Source: Lysinibacillus_B sp031181585
Lineage (GTDB): Bacteria; Bacillota; Bacilli; Bacillales_A; Planococcaceae
DNA: 64,000 nt
Direction: 5' to 3'
NCBI RefSeq assembly: GCF_047301505.1
Contig: NZ_CP154840.1
Coordinates: 4,030,001-4,094,000, forward strand
This document shows positions 46,521-54,476 of the stretch, piece by piece. A program made the position numbers and the translations under genes. A model generated the notes under the pieces. The model made no database searches. It was not told the origin of the DNA and saw nothing but the letters and a program-made list of their open reading frames with translations. How positions within the stretch are numbered: the stretch's first letter is position 1; every line of letters begins with the position of its first letter.

Positions 46521-46597
<77 letters not shown>

Positions 46598-46625
46598 ATT
46601 AATTTATTATCATTCTGTAGCTGCT

Positions 46626-46711
<86 letters not shown>

Positions 46712-46774
46712 ATTCTATCTTGACTACGACTCTGCTTATTATACATAAGCTTCATCAATTTGTCAAGATCAAAA

Positions 46775-46850
46775 TGGTGAGCCATGAAGGACTCGAACCT
46801 TCGACCCTCTGATTAAAAGTCAGATGCTCTACCAACTGAGCTAATGGCTC
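46775..46850 (-). tRNA. tRNA-Lys (TTT)
   Basis: 76 nt with encoded CCA; acceptor GAGCCAT/ATGGCTC, anticodon loop CTTTTAA with TTT. Confidence 0.97.
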
Positions 46851-46857
46851 GAAAAAA

Positions 46858-46932
46858 TGGCTGGGGTACTAGGATTCGAACCTAGGCATGACGGAATCAA
46901 AATCCGTTGCCTTACCGCTTGGCTATACCCCA
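46858..46932 (-). tRNA. tRNA-Gln (TTG)
   Basis: 75 nt with encoded CCA; acceptor TGGGGTA/TACCCCA, anticodon loop TTTTGAT with TTG. Confidence 0.97.
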
Positions 46933-46937
46933 ACGAA

Positions 46938-47013
46938 TGGCGGTCCCGACCGGGATCGAACCGGCGATCTCCTGCGTGACAGGCAGGCATGTTAACCGCT
47001 ACACCACGGGACC
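46938..47013 (-). tRNA. tRNA-Asp (GTC), cluster copy
   Basis: 76 nt with encoded CCA; same sequence as the lone gene at 39845-39920, anticodon GTC. Confidence 0.97.
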
Positions 47014-47048
47014 ATAATTTTTTCTGTTCTTAATCTGTAATAAAAAAG

Positions 47049-47123
47049 TGGTGACCCGTACGGGATTCGAACCCGTGTTACCGCCGTGAAAGGGCGGTGT
47101 CTTAACCACTTGACCAACGGGCC
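47049..47123 (-). tRNA. tRNA-Glu (TTC)
   Basis: 75 nt with encoded CCA; acceptor GGCCCGT/ACGGGTC (one G-T pair), anticodon loop CTTTCAC with TTC. Confidence 0.96.
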
Positions 47124-47124
47124 A

Positions 47125-47199
47125 TGGCTCCGAAGGTAGGACTCGAACCTACGACCAACCGGTTAACAGCCGGTTGCTCTACCACTGAGCTACTTCGGA
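47125..47199 (-). tRNA. tRNA-Asn (GTT)
   Basis: 75 nt with encoded CCA; acceptor TCCGAAG/CTTCGGA, anticodon loop CTGTTAA with GTT. First gene of the cluster after the promoter. Confidence 0.97.
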
Positions 47200-47239
47200 A
47201 TGTCATTTTCTGTCGTGCATCACGCTGTCGACTTTTATT

Positions 47240-47268
47240 ATTATAGACAGGTCATCTAGAAACGTCAA
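47240..47268 (-). promoter_or_regulatory. Strong sigma-A promoter for the tRNA-rRNA operon
   Basis: Minus strand: -35 TTGACG (47263-47268), 17-bp spacer, -10 TATAAT (47240-47245), about 40 nt upstream of tRNA-Asn. It is the only strong promoter found for the eight tRNAs and the 16S-23S-5S genes. Confidence 0.92.
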
Positions 47269-47378
47269 CACTTTTTTACCGCTTTTTTATATTTTTCATA
47301 AAATCTAATTTGAAACATTGTTATACCAACGTTTCGAACGAACTAGAATACGGTTGTCCCTCTGAAATAGAATACTTT

Positions 47379-47858
47379 TCACCGTATTTCTTCTATTACT
47401 TCACTTTTCTTATATGTAAGTTTACCCTTACATTTACCACAGCAATATTTACTTATATCCATCTTTCGTTTCCGTTTATATGATTGGTGACATTCCTCAC
47501 AAATATACGTATGAATTATCTGTTTACGCTTCTTTTTTTCCGTTTCTATAGTAGAGCAAAATCTTGGAGCACCAACTTTCTTCAAAAGCTGGCGGAAATC
47601 GTAGTCACGATGCTTATAACCTAACCCTCTTATATGCAGATGATAATGGCATAGTTCATGTAATATAATACCTCGCAATTCCTCTTCTCCAAAATGATCA
47701 TATAACTTTCTATTTAGTTCAATGTTATGAGAACGTAAAAGGTAACGTCCGCCCGTTGTTTTCAATCGTTTATTAAAATAGGCCTTATGCAAGAAAGGCC
47801 ACCCGAACTTTACGAGTGATAACTCTTCTACTAAACGTTGCACTTGTTCGTCTGTCAT
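47379..47858 (-). CDS. SprT-like zinc metallopeptidase-family protein (YdcK)
   Basis: 159 aa. Zinc-protease-type motif HELCHYHLH (about 88-96), followed by a C-terminal zinc ribbon with paired Cys (CEECHQ and CCGKC, about 119-143). This matches B. subtilis YdcK and the SprT-like family; bacterial function is not established, while eukaryotic Spartan proteases cleave DNA-protein crosslinks. GGGGGGAG precedes the ATG at 47858. Next to tex and the tRNA cluster, as in B. subtilis. Confidence 0.9.
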   Translation of the reverse strand: MTDEQVQRLVEELSLVKFGWPFLHKAYFNKRLKTTGGRYLLRSHNIELNRKLYDHFGEEELRGIILHELCHYHLHIRGLGYKHRDYDFRQLLKKVGAPRFCSTIETEKKKRKQIIHTYICEECHQSYKRKRKMDISKYCCGKCKGKLTYKKSEVIEEIR

Positions 47859-47880
47859 ATTCTTTCTCCCCCCATAGAAA

Positions 47881-47907
47881 AAGTGTACGGTTTAAAACCG
47901 CACACTT
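47881..47907 (-). terminator. Terminator of tex
   Basis: Arms AAGTGTACGGTTT / AAACCGCACACTT with TTTTTC on the minus strand; placed between tex and sprT. Confidence 0.85.
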
Positions 47908-47913
47908 AGTATT

Positions 47914-50085
47914 TTACTCATTTTGCGATGCAGGTGGTAGCATTGTAAGAGAAATACGTCCTTTTTTTGCGTCCACTTCTTCTACCCATACTGTGACGAT
48001 ATCTCCAAGCGATACAACATCAAGCGGATGTTTAACTCTACGGTTTGCCAACTTTGAAATATGAACAAGGCCGTCTTGTTTTACTCCAATATCAACAAAT
48101 GCACCAAAGTCTACTACATTTCTAACTGTGCCTTGAAGTTCCATCCCTCGTTGTAAATCCTCCATTTGCAAAACATCCGTTTTTAATAATGGCTGTGGAA
48201 ATTCATCCCGAGGATCTCGCGCCGGCTTCATCAATGTATCAACAATATCCTGAACTGTTACTTCCCCGACTCCTAACTGGCTGCTTAAGCTTTCAATCGA
48301 CAAGGCAGCAAGTGCCTCCTCGACTTTCGGTGTCCCAACATCTTTCTTTTTCAAATCAGCTAATTCAAGAACCTGCTCAGCCAGTTTATAGCTTTCAGGG
48401 TGAATGCCTGTTGAATCAAGAGGGTTTTTTGCTCCTGGAATCCGTAAAAAGCCTACTGCCTGCTCGTATGTTTTGGCGCCAAGTCGTGGGATTTTCTTTA
48501 ATTGGGCACGAGAAGCGAACTTCCCGCCCTCTGCTCGTGCTTTCACGATATTTTCTGCTACTGCTTTAGATAAGCCCGAAACGTATTGAAGTAACGAAGC
48601 GGAAGCTGTATTCACATCTACCCCTACTTGGTTTACGGCAGTTTCTACGATAAAAGTCAGCGATTCAGCCAGCTGTTTTTGAGAAACGTCGTGTTGGTAC
48701 TGGCCGACGCCGACTGCTTTTGGATCAATTTTCACCAGCTCAGATAACGGATCTTGTAAACGCCTTGCAATAGAAACTGCGCTTCTCTGCTCAACCTGTA
48801 AGTCAGGAAATTCTGCTCTTGCTACTTCAGAGGCAGAATAAACGGAGGCACCTGCTTCATTTACAATTACGTAAGCTGCCTTGTTGTCCGTGTCTTTTAA
48901 TGTATCAGCAATGAATTGTTCTGTTTCCCTGGAGGCTGTACCATTTCCAATCGCAATAATACTAATTGGGTATTTTTCCAGCAATGTCTGAACCGTTTTC
49001 TTAGCCTTATCCGTTTCCCGCTGTGGTTTATGAGGATAAATGGCCATTACCTCCAGCATTTTTCCTGTTTCATCCACTACAGCCAGCTTACATCCTGTAC
49101 GGTAGGCTGGATCAACCCCGAGTACCATCTTTCCACGGATTGGCGGCTGCAGCAGGAGGTTGCGCAAATTCTCGGAAAAAATATGGATCGCCTGGGCTTC
49201 TGCTTTTTCACTAAGTTCCGATCGAATCTCTCTTTCAATCGATGGCTCAATCAATCTTTTATAGCTATCACTAATTGCCTCTTTTACTTGTTCCACCGCT
49301 TCGCCAGTAAAATTTCGAGGAATCCACTTATTTTCCATTATTTGAACAGCTCGCTCTACCGGCACTGAAATACCTACTCGGAGAACTTCCTCTTTCTCAC
49401 CGCGATTCATCGCTAATATACGGTGCGGCACAATACGATTTACCGGTTCTTCATATTCATAGTACATTTCGAATACTTGCTTTTCGTCTTTCTCCGCATT
49501 CTTCAAAACTGATACTACCTTGCCATTACGGCGGGCCAGCTGTCGTAATTGTTCTCTAACTCCTGCATCATCAGCAAAACGTTCAGCTAATATATCTCTC
49601 GCCCCAGCCAGCACAGCTTCAATTGTCCCTATTCCCTTTTCTACATCTAAATAGGAAGATGCTGTCTCCACTAAGCTGCCCTTCGGAAACTTCATTAATT
49701 TGTCAGCTAAAGGCTCCAACCCACGTTCTTTTGCAATGGTCGCCTTCGTACGGCGTTTCTGCTTGTAAGGACGATATAGATCTTCCACTCTTTGCAAAAC
49801 AGTTGCCGCCTTGATGGATGCTGCCAGCTCTTCTGTTAACTTACCTTGCTCTTCAATTAGTCGCAGCACTTCATCTTTACGTTGTTCAACTTGTTGTATG
49901 TAATGGTAACGGTCTTCTATTTCCTTGATTTGCACTTCATCAAGCGAACCTGTCGCCTCTTTTCGATAACGTGCAATAAATGGCACTGTATTGCCTTCTT
50001 CCAGGAGCTTGATCACCGCTTCTGCCTGATGGGTCTTTACTTTTGATTCCGTTGCAATCATCCGTAGTATTTCTTTTTGTTCCAT
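47914..50085 (-). CDS. tex: RNA-binding transcription accessory protein Tex
   Basis: 723 aa nucleic-acid-binding protein (B. subtilis YdcI). N-terminal helical Tex domain (about 1-190), YqgF/RuvC-like nuclease-fold domain (about 325-450, VLGVDPAYRTGCKLAVVD), helix-hairpin-helix region (about 490-560, TASASLLQYVSGLSKAVAENIVKAR) and C-terminal S1 domain (about 645-715, GMELQGTVRNVVDFGAFVDIGV). The ATG at 50085 is preferred over the adjoining GTG at 50088. It influences transcription; its biochemical role remains loosely defined. Flanked by sigB and sprT. Confidence 0.94.
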   Translation of the reverse strand: MEQKEILRMIATESKVKTHQAEAVIKLLEEGNTVPFIARYRKEATGSLDEVQIKEIEDRYHYIQQVEQRKDEVLRLIEEQGKLTEELAASIKAATVLQRVEDLYRPYKQKRRTKATIAKERGLEPLADKLMKFPKGSLVETASSYLDVEKGIGTIEAVLAGARDILAERFADDAGVREQLRQLARRNGKVVSVLKNAEKDEKQVFEMYYEYEEPVNRIVPHRILAMNRGEKEEVLRVGISVPVERAVQIMENKWIPRNFTGEAVEQVKEAISDSYKRLIEPSIEREIRSELSEKAEAQAIHIFSENLRNLLLQPPIRGKMVLGVDPAYRTGCKLAVVDETGKMLEVMAIYPHKPQRETDKAKKTVQTLLEKYPISIIAIGNGTASRETEQFIADTLKDTDNKAAYVIVNEAGASVYSASEVARAEFPDLQVEQRSAVSIARRLQDPLSELVKIDPKAVGVGQYQHDVSQKQLAESLTFIVETAVNQVGVDVNTASASLLQYVSGLSKAVAENIVKARAEGGKFASRAQLKKIPRLGAKTYEQAVGFLRIPGAKNPLDSTGIHPESYKLAEQVLELADLKKKDVGTPKVEEALAALSIESLSSQLGVGEVTVQDIVDTLMKPARDPRDEFPQPLLKTDVLQMEDLQRGMELQGTVRNVVDFGAFVDIGVKQDGLVHISKLANRRVKHPLDVVSLGDIVTVWVEEVDAKKGRISLTMLPPASQNE

Positions 50086-50250
50086 CACTCCACTACCTTT
50101 CCTTTAACATGACTCCATTTTATCATTAACATAAAAAAAGCGCATTCGTACCTATTCAGTTGCAGCAGGCACTGCAGGTAGTCGTCTAGCTTATTTGATA
50201 AATTGAAAGAAGCGTGATTTTTAAAAAAACATTTAAATATTTCCATAACA

Positions 50251-50283
50251 ATAAAAGAGCCTACTATTTTAAATAGTAGACTC
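50251..50283 (-). terminator. Terminator of the rsbT-sigB operon
   Basis: Arms GAGCCTACTATTT / AAATAGTAGACTC (one mismatch) with a TTTTATTG tail on the minus strand, directly after the sigB stop; no rsbX gene intervenes. Confidence 0.9.
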
Positions 50284-50289
50284 CTAGAT

Positions 50290-51075
50290 TTATAACGTTA
50301 CACTGCCGCTAGCGGCAATAGCTTCTTGTAGTTTCTTAATAGCTTTTCGTTGGATGCGGGATACATGCATTTGGGAGATGCCAAGCCGTTCGCCAGCTTC
50401 TTTTTGACTAAGTTGTTCTAAATAAGTCAGCTGGATAATTTGCTTTTCACGGTCATTTAAGATACCCATAGCATCCGCTACAATCATTCGACGGTTGGTC
50501 ATTTCGAACCCTTCGTCTTCCTTACCGACTACATCAAACAGTGTCACTGTGCTTCCGTCTGAATCAGATTCGATAGAATGATCCATTGATAATGCTTGAT
50601 AACTGCGTCCCATCTCCATTGCTTCCAGGACATCCTCGTCCTGTACTTCTAAATAGTTGGCAATTTCACTAATAGACGGGGAGCGTTGTAACTCAGTCGT
50701 TAACGCTTCCACCGCCGCTTTAATACGAGGACCCAGTTCTTTAATACGGCGTGGTACATGGACATCCCACGTCTTGTCCCGTAAAAAACGTTTTATTTCC
50801 CCAACAATGGTTGGTACAGCAAAAGCCTCAAAACTTCTACCGAATGACGGATCGAAACGTCGAATTGCTCCCAACAAACCGAGCATCCCTACTTGAACAA
50901 TATCGTCGTAATAAGATTTCCCATGTGAATATTTACGCGCAATCGATTCTACTAATTGCTGATAATGCAGCACTAACTTCGTTTGCGCGTCCTCATCTTG
51001 GGATTGCTGATATTTTTCTATCCACATCAGCACCTCTTCTTTAGACGAGTTTTTAGGTAGTGATTCTTTCGACAT
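50290..51075 (-). CDS. sigB: General stress sigma factor SigB
   Basis: 261 aa, close to the 262 aa of B. subtilis. Region 2 (about 30-100) contains YYDDIVQVGMLGLLGAIRRFDPSFGRSFEAFAVPTIVGEIKRFLRD in two halves and region 4 ends with the helix-turn-helix LSQKEAGERLGISQMHVSRIQRKA. The ATG at 51075 follows AGGTGG and overlaps rsbW by 23 nt. It directs the general stress regulon and is held inactive by RsbW. Last gene of the operon; the usual rsbX is missing. Confidence 0.96.
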   Translation of the reverse strand: MSKESLPKNSSKEEVLMWIEKYQQSQDEDAQTKLVLHYQQLVESIARKYSHGKSYYDDIVQVGMLGLLGAIRRFDPSFGRSFEAFAVPTIVGEIKRFLRDKTWDVHVPRRIKELGPRIKAAVEALTTELQRSPSISEIANYLEVQDEDVLEAMEMGRSYQALSMDHSIESDSDGSTVTLFDVVGKEDEGFEMTNRRMIVADAMGILNDREKQIIQLTYLEQLSQKEAGERLGISQMHVSRIQRKAIKKLQEAIAASGSVTL

Positions 51076-51520
51076 TTTCTTCCACCTGCTCTCTCGTGAC
51101 ATATTTTGTCATGAAAACAGTGACGCCGCCTTCGTTATTTAATTTCACCTCGTCCATTAAAGTATCCATTAAATACAGCCCTAAGCCACCTTCTCGTAAC
51201 ATTGCTACATTTTCATCTTCTTTATATGGACCAATCTTTGTTTTGATTTCCTCGAAATTAAAGCTATTTCCATAGTCCGCTACCATGATTTCAATTTTAC
51301 TTTCAAATAAAGCACATCCCATTACCACTTCGCCCTCTTCGCCATCATAGGCATGGTGGACAACATTTGTGACAGCTTCCCCTGTAGCGATCTTTAAGTC
51401 TTCAATTTCATCATACGTAAATCCTAAACGGGTTGCTAAGCCAGAAACAGCAAGCCGAATCACACTAACATATTGCGGTTTGGCAGGCACACGAATTTCC
51501 ACATAATCAAATGCTCTCAT
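51053..51520 (-). CDS. rsbW: Anti-sigma-B factor and kinase RsbW
   Basis: 155 aa GHKL serine kinase. It binds SigB or phosphorylates RsbV. The N-box is EAVTNVVHHAYDG (about 48-60), with ATP-lid residues around MVADYG and EGGLGLYLMDTLMDEV. The N-terminus DYVEIRVPAKPQYV closely follows the B. subtilis sequence. Overlaps rsbV by 14 nt and sigB by 23 nt, consistent with tight stoichiometric coupling. Confidence 0.95.
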   Translation of the reverse strand: MRAFDYVEIRVPAKPQYVSVIRLAVSGLATRLGFTYDEIEDLKIATGEAVTNVVHHAYDGEEGEVVMGCALFESKIEIMVADYGNSFNFEEIKTKIGPYKEDENVAMLREGGLGLYLMDTLMDEVKLNNEGGVTVFMTKYVTREQVEENVERITT

Positions 51521-51851
51521 TACTGATTTCCACCTTTTTATCCGTTTCGATGTTCATTAATTCACTTAAACCTGTGATTTCAAAAAGGCGAACGAGACGG
51601 TCTGTCAAACCAACCAGCTTAAATTCCCCTTTTTCTCTCACTACCTTTTTATAAAAAGCAACAAAAATCCCTAAACCTGTACTATCCATATAGCTTACTT
51701 TCGATAAATCCAACTCAATAATCAAACCTTCATTAATGCGAATTGAGTCCAGCTCTTCACGTAAAATTGGAGCTGTGAAAGTATCAATTTCACCCTCTAC
51801 AAACCCTCGCATTATATTTCCATCTTCCCGAAATTGTACATTAACATTCAT
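51507..51851 (-). CDS. rsbV: Anti-anti-sigma factor RsbV
   Basis: 114 aa STAS-domain protein. The phosphorylation site lies in SYMDSTGLGIFVAFYK (Ser near 56-57). Unphosphorylated RsbV releases SigB from RsbW. The ATG at 51851 has GGAGGTG upstream; a TTG 15 nt earlier is rejected. A sigma-B promoter in the 65-bp gap before it should make rsbV-rsbW-sigB self-inducing. Confidence 0.95.
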   Translation of the reverse strand: MNVNVQFREDGNIMRGFVEGEIDTFTAPILREELDSIRINEGLIIELDLSKVSYMDSTGLGIFVAFYKKVVREKGEFKLVGLTDRLVRLFEITGLSELMNIETDKKVEISNESI

Positions 51852-51881
51852 ACCGGACACCTCCAATTAGACTATATTACA

Positions 51882-51906
51882 ATTCCCTTGCTAAAAAATT
51901 TTAAAC
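51882..51906 (-). promoter_or_regulatory. Sigma-B promoter upstream of rsbV
   Basis: Minus strand GTTTAA (51901-51906), 13-bp spacer, GGGAAT (51882-51887), close to the sigma-B consensus GTTTAA-N12-15-GGGTAT. It is located exactly as the autoregulatory promoter in B. subtilis. Confidence 0.85.
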
Positions 51907-51916
51907 CTCATTTTTA

Positions 51917-52912
51917 TTATTTTTTTAAAATCACGACGGTAAAGTCGTCCTCCAGGCCAAAATCTTGAAGCTTCTGTAATTCTTTATATAGCATTTCACA
52001 CATTTGCTGTGCATTCAAGTCAATAAACTTTAAAAGAAGATTTTCTATGATTTCCCGCGTATCTAAATCTGCCTGTTTTCTAAATTCTGTTACTCCATCC
52101 GTCATCATCACGATAAAATCACCCTCATTCAGTGTAATATCGAACTGCGGATATTTGACTTCCGGCATAACACCTAGTAAAAGACCTTTTGATTCCAAAT
52201 CATAAAATCTTTTTTCTGAAGCTTTATAATAAAGTGCTGGTTCATGGCCAGCCGAACCATAGGTAAAGCTTCCATTTTTCACATCTAACCTTCCGAAAAA
52301 CATGGAGACGAACATACTGTCATCCACACTTCTTTCAATAATACGGTTTAAGACTTGGAGAACATACGATGGATTCCCATTTGCATACTCAAGTGTATCT
52401 AGTCCATATTTTACCATGGACATACAAAGTGCAGCTGGTACTCCTTTACCGACCACATCCGTCACAGCGACGCTTACATACTGTTCATCTTCATTAAGAA
52501 AATGAACGTAATCCCCGTTCATTTTGCGAATAGGGATCGATACCATTCCAATATCGATGGAGGAAGCTTGTGGCACGGTTGTTCGCAAAAGCATATTTTG
52601 AATTTTCGTTGCCACATTCATTTCAATGCGCAGCTCTTCTTGTTGTTCAAGAAGGCTTTGGTGCTCTCGAAGTGTAAGCCCAAAGTGTACCATGATTTCT
52701 ATAAGAAAATCATACCCATGCGAAACAGCTGCCGGTAAGTCTGGATAAATCTCCTCCATTGAGGCTTTATGGATGCTAATTACTTCTTCTGGCGTCACAT
52801 TTTTTTGAATGAGCTGTCGGATAAAGTTTTGTCCGATATATAAATTACGTTCTGTCTGACTTTCTATATAATCAGCTAAAATCCTTTTGTACTGGGCCTG
52901 TAGCTCCTTCAC
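51917..52912 (-). CDS. rsbU: Serine phosphatase RsbU
   Basis: 331 aa. N-terminal helical RsbU_N domain (about 1-85), which binds RsbT, and a PP2C/SpoIIE-type phosphatase domain (about 105-330). Metal-binding acidic residues lie in MNGDYVHF, VTDVVGKG and the C-terminal GLEDDFTVVI. It dephosphorylates RsbV-P when stimulated by RsbT. Followed after 65 bp by rsbV. Confidence 0.94.
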   Translation of the reverse strand: MKELQAQYKRILADYIESQTERNLYIGQNFIRQLIQKNVTPEEVISIHKASMEEIYPDLPAAVSHGYDFLIEIMVHFGLTLREHQSLLEQQEELRIEMNVATKIQNMLLRTTVPQASSIDIGMVSIPIRKMNGDYVHFLNEDEQYVSVAVTDVVGKGVPAALCMSMVKYGLDTLEYANGNPSYVLQVLNRIIERSVDDSMFVSMFFGRLDVKNGSFTYGSAGHEPALYYKASEKRFYDLESKGLLLGVMPEVKYPQFDITLNEGDFIVMMTDGVTEFRKQADLDTREIIENLLLKFIDLNAQQMCEMLYKELQKLQDFGLEDDFTVVILKK

Positions 52913-52928
52913 TCTTTATCACATCCTG

Positions 52929-53327
52929 TCACAACCATTTTTCAACTTTTACTATGGTACCCTTACCCATTAAAGATTGAATCTCGATATGGTCCATCAG
53001 GCGTTTCACCCCTGGCAGGCCTGCGCCGAGTCCTCCTGAAGTAGAGTAACCATCTTCCATTACCTTCCGGACATCATCAATTCCTGGTCCTTTATCAGTA
53101 GCTGTAATAGAAATCCCTTTTTTCTCTTCCTCTTCTATTTGCTCAATGACAATTTCTCCGGCCCGAGCATATAAATAAATATTCCTCGCCAATTCACTGA
53201 TTGCTGTTGTAATCCGGGCTTGATCAACCGTACCAAAACCAATTTCCTTCGCTATGTTGCGACCAATTTGCCGTGCAGCCACAATATCCCATTCTGTTAT
53301 AATATCGATTGTAGATTTTTCATTCAT
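52929..53327 (-). CDS. rsbT: Switch kinase RsbT
   Basis: 132 aa GHKL kinase (B. subtilis 133 aa). N-box ISELARNIYLYARAG (about 49-63), ATP lid TDKGPGI (about 77-83) and GGLGAGLPGVKRLMD (about 98-112). The ATG at 53327 follows GGAG. In B. subtilis RsbT is stored in stressosomes of RsbR and RsbS and then activates RsbU. Here neither rsbR nor rsbS precedes it: the upstream 360 bp are non-coding. It is the first gene of the operon. Confidence 0.94.
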   Translation of the reverse strand: MNEKSTIDIITEWDIVAARQIGRNIAKEIGFGTVDQARITTAISELARNIYLYARAGEIVIEQIEEEEKKGISITATDKGPGIDDVRKVMEDGYSTSGGLGAGLPGVKRLMDHIEIQSLMGKGTIVKVEKWL

Positions 53328-53637
53328 CTCCGAGCCCCCAATTCCATCGGGAGATCCCCGCACAAATTATTTTAATACAACCTTGTCGCTACCTGCCATT
53401 TTATAGCTTCCCTAGATGACTAAGATGATTTGGTAGGAACTCCTTTTCAAAATTATCTATTTTATTTGTAAGAAATTATATTCTTTTTTATTTGTTATCC
53501 TTCACAGCAAACTCTGCTCTTTTTGTTCAATCTTTCAAAAAGCAAATTACCGGGATAATGATTTCCCTTTCTTACCTTTAAATTAACCTATATGCCAAAT
53601 ATAAACAAGATTCTATTCTCCCCAAAAGAGCAGAATA
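53328..53637. other. Gene-less AT-rich upstream region of rsbT
   Basis: No RsbR- or RsbS-like coding sequence in any frame. It must contain the promoter of the rsbT operon; I see no unambiguous -35/-10 pair with good spacing. Confidence 0.6.
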
Positions 53638-53679
53638 AAAAAGAAAAGCATCGACACAAGGTTCTGTCTCGATGCTTTT
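53638..53679 (-). terminator. Terminator of mazEF
   Basis: Perfect arms AAAAGCATCGA / TCGATGCTTTT with a TTTTCTTTTTT tail on the minus strand, separating mazF from the sigB operon. Confidence 0.92.
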
Positions 53680-53691
53680 CATTTTATGTAT

Positions 53692-54042
53692 TTAAAATTT
53701 AACTAGCCCTAAGCTAATCGCTAATGCGACATCAACTTTTTCCATCAGTGCATCATCCAGCTGTGTAATCCGGTCTGTCAACCGTGATTTATCAATAGTA
53801 CGCAATTGCTCAAGCAAAATTACCGAATCGCGTTCGAAACCATACTTCTTTGCATCAATTTCTACATGAGTAGGTAATTTTGCTTTTTGAATTTGCGCAG
53901 TAATTGCAGCGATGATTACCGTCGGGCTAAATCGATTACCGATATCGTTTTGGATAATTAAGACAGGTCTTGTACCACCTTGCTCAGAACCGACCACAGG
54001 TGAAAGATCTGCGAAAAAAACGTCCCCACGTTTTACAATCAA
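53692..54042 (-). CDS. mazF: Endoribonuclease toxin MazF (NdoA/EndoA)
   Basis: 116 aa, the same length as B. subtilis NdoA. IVKRGDVFFADLSPVVGSEQGGTRPVLIIQNDIGNRFSPT (seen in two parts) and KLPTHVEIDAKKYGFERDSVILLEQLRTIDKSRL are near-identical to it. Catalytic Arg lies in GGTRPV and Thr in AAITAQ. The TTG start at 54042 follows GGGGG by 8 nt; longer versions from 54111 are unlikely. It cleaves mRNA at UACAU-type sites in known relatives. Downstream of its antitoxin with a gap of 4 nt. Confidence 0.94.
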   Translation of the reverse strand: MIVKRGDVFFADLSPVVGSEQGGTRPVLIIQNDIGNRFSPTVIIAAITAQIQKAKLPTHVEIDAKKYGFERDSVILLEQLRTIDKSRLTDRITQLDDALMEKVDVALAISLGLVKF

Positions 54043-54046
54043 CTTG

Positions 54047-54331
54047 TCATCCCCCGCTAACGAGACGCTCCACCATATGCTCCGCTTCATATTCTGCATG
54101 TAGGCATTCACTACAAATAGTCAGATTTATGTGCGACATTTCCACATAGCCTTTCATTAAAGCTTCCCGTATTTGATTTGGTTGCTTATGCTTCGAAAAC
54201 CTTTCAGTCGACATGTACGTGACCTCATTTTCGCCAAAATAACTAAGTTCAAACGTTTGGTTGAACTGAATAATAAAATCATTTGGTTGCTTCACAATTA
54301 CGTCCTGCATTTCTAATTTTTTCGCGTACAC
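54047..54331 (-). CDS. mazE: MazE-type antitoxin (NdoAI) with divergent N-terminus
   Basis: 94 aa from a GTG start at 54331 with GGAGGTG upstream. The C-terminal half (KGYVEMSHINL then EYEAEHMVERLVSGG) matches the toxin-binding part of B. subtilis NdoAI including the final ERLVSGG. The N-terminal half, normally a clear ribbon-helix-helix DNA-binding domain, is hard to align (VIVKQPNDFIIQFNQTFELS). It sits between alr and mazF as in other Bacillales. Confidence 0.85.
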   Translation of the reverse strand: MYAKKLEMQDVIVKQPNDFIIQFNQTFELSYFGENEVTYMSTERFSKHKQPNQIREALMKGYVEMSHINLTICSECLHAEYEAEHMVERLVSGG

Positions 54332-54406
54332 AAAAAGCACCTCCACCAAAAACCATACGTGCACTTCTCAATTACAAGTTTATTTTAACACCGATAACCC
54401 GGCATG

Positions 54407-54442
54407 AAAAGACAAGAATATAAAAACTTTGACAATTCTTGT
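54407..54442 (-). terminator. Weak terminator after alr
   Basis: Arms ACAAGAAT / ATTCTTGT with a CTTTTC tail on the minus strand; partial read-through into mazEF is plausible. Confidence 0.5.
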
Positions 54443-54476
54443 ATTTAACTTATGGCTTTTAGGGAATACTATATGT

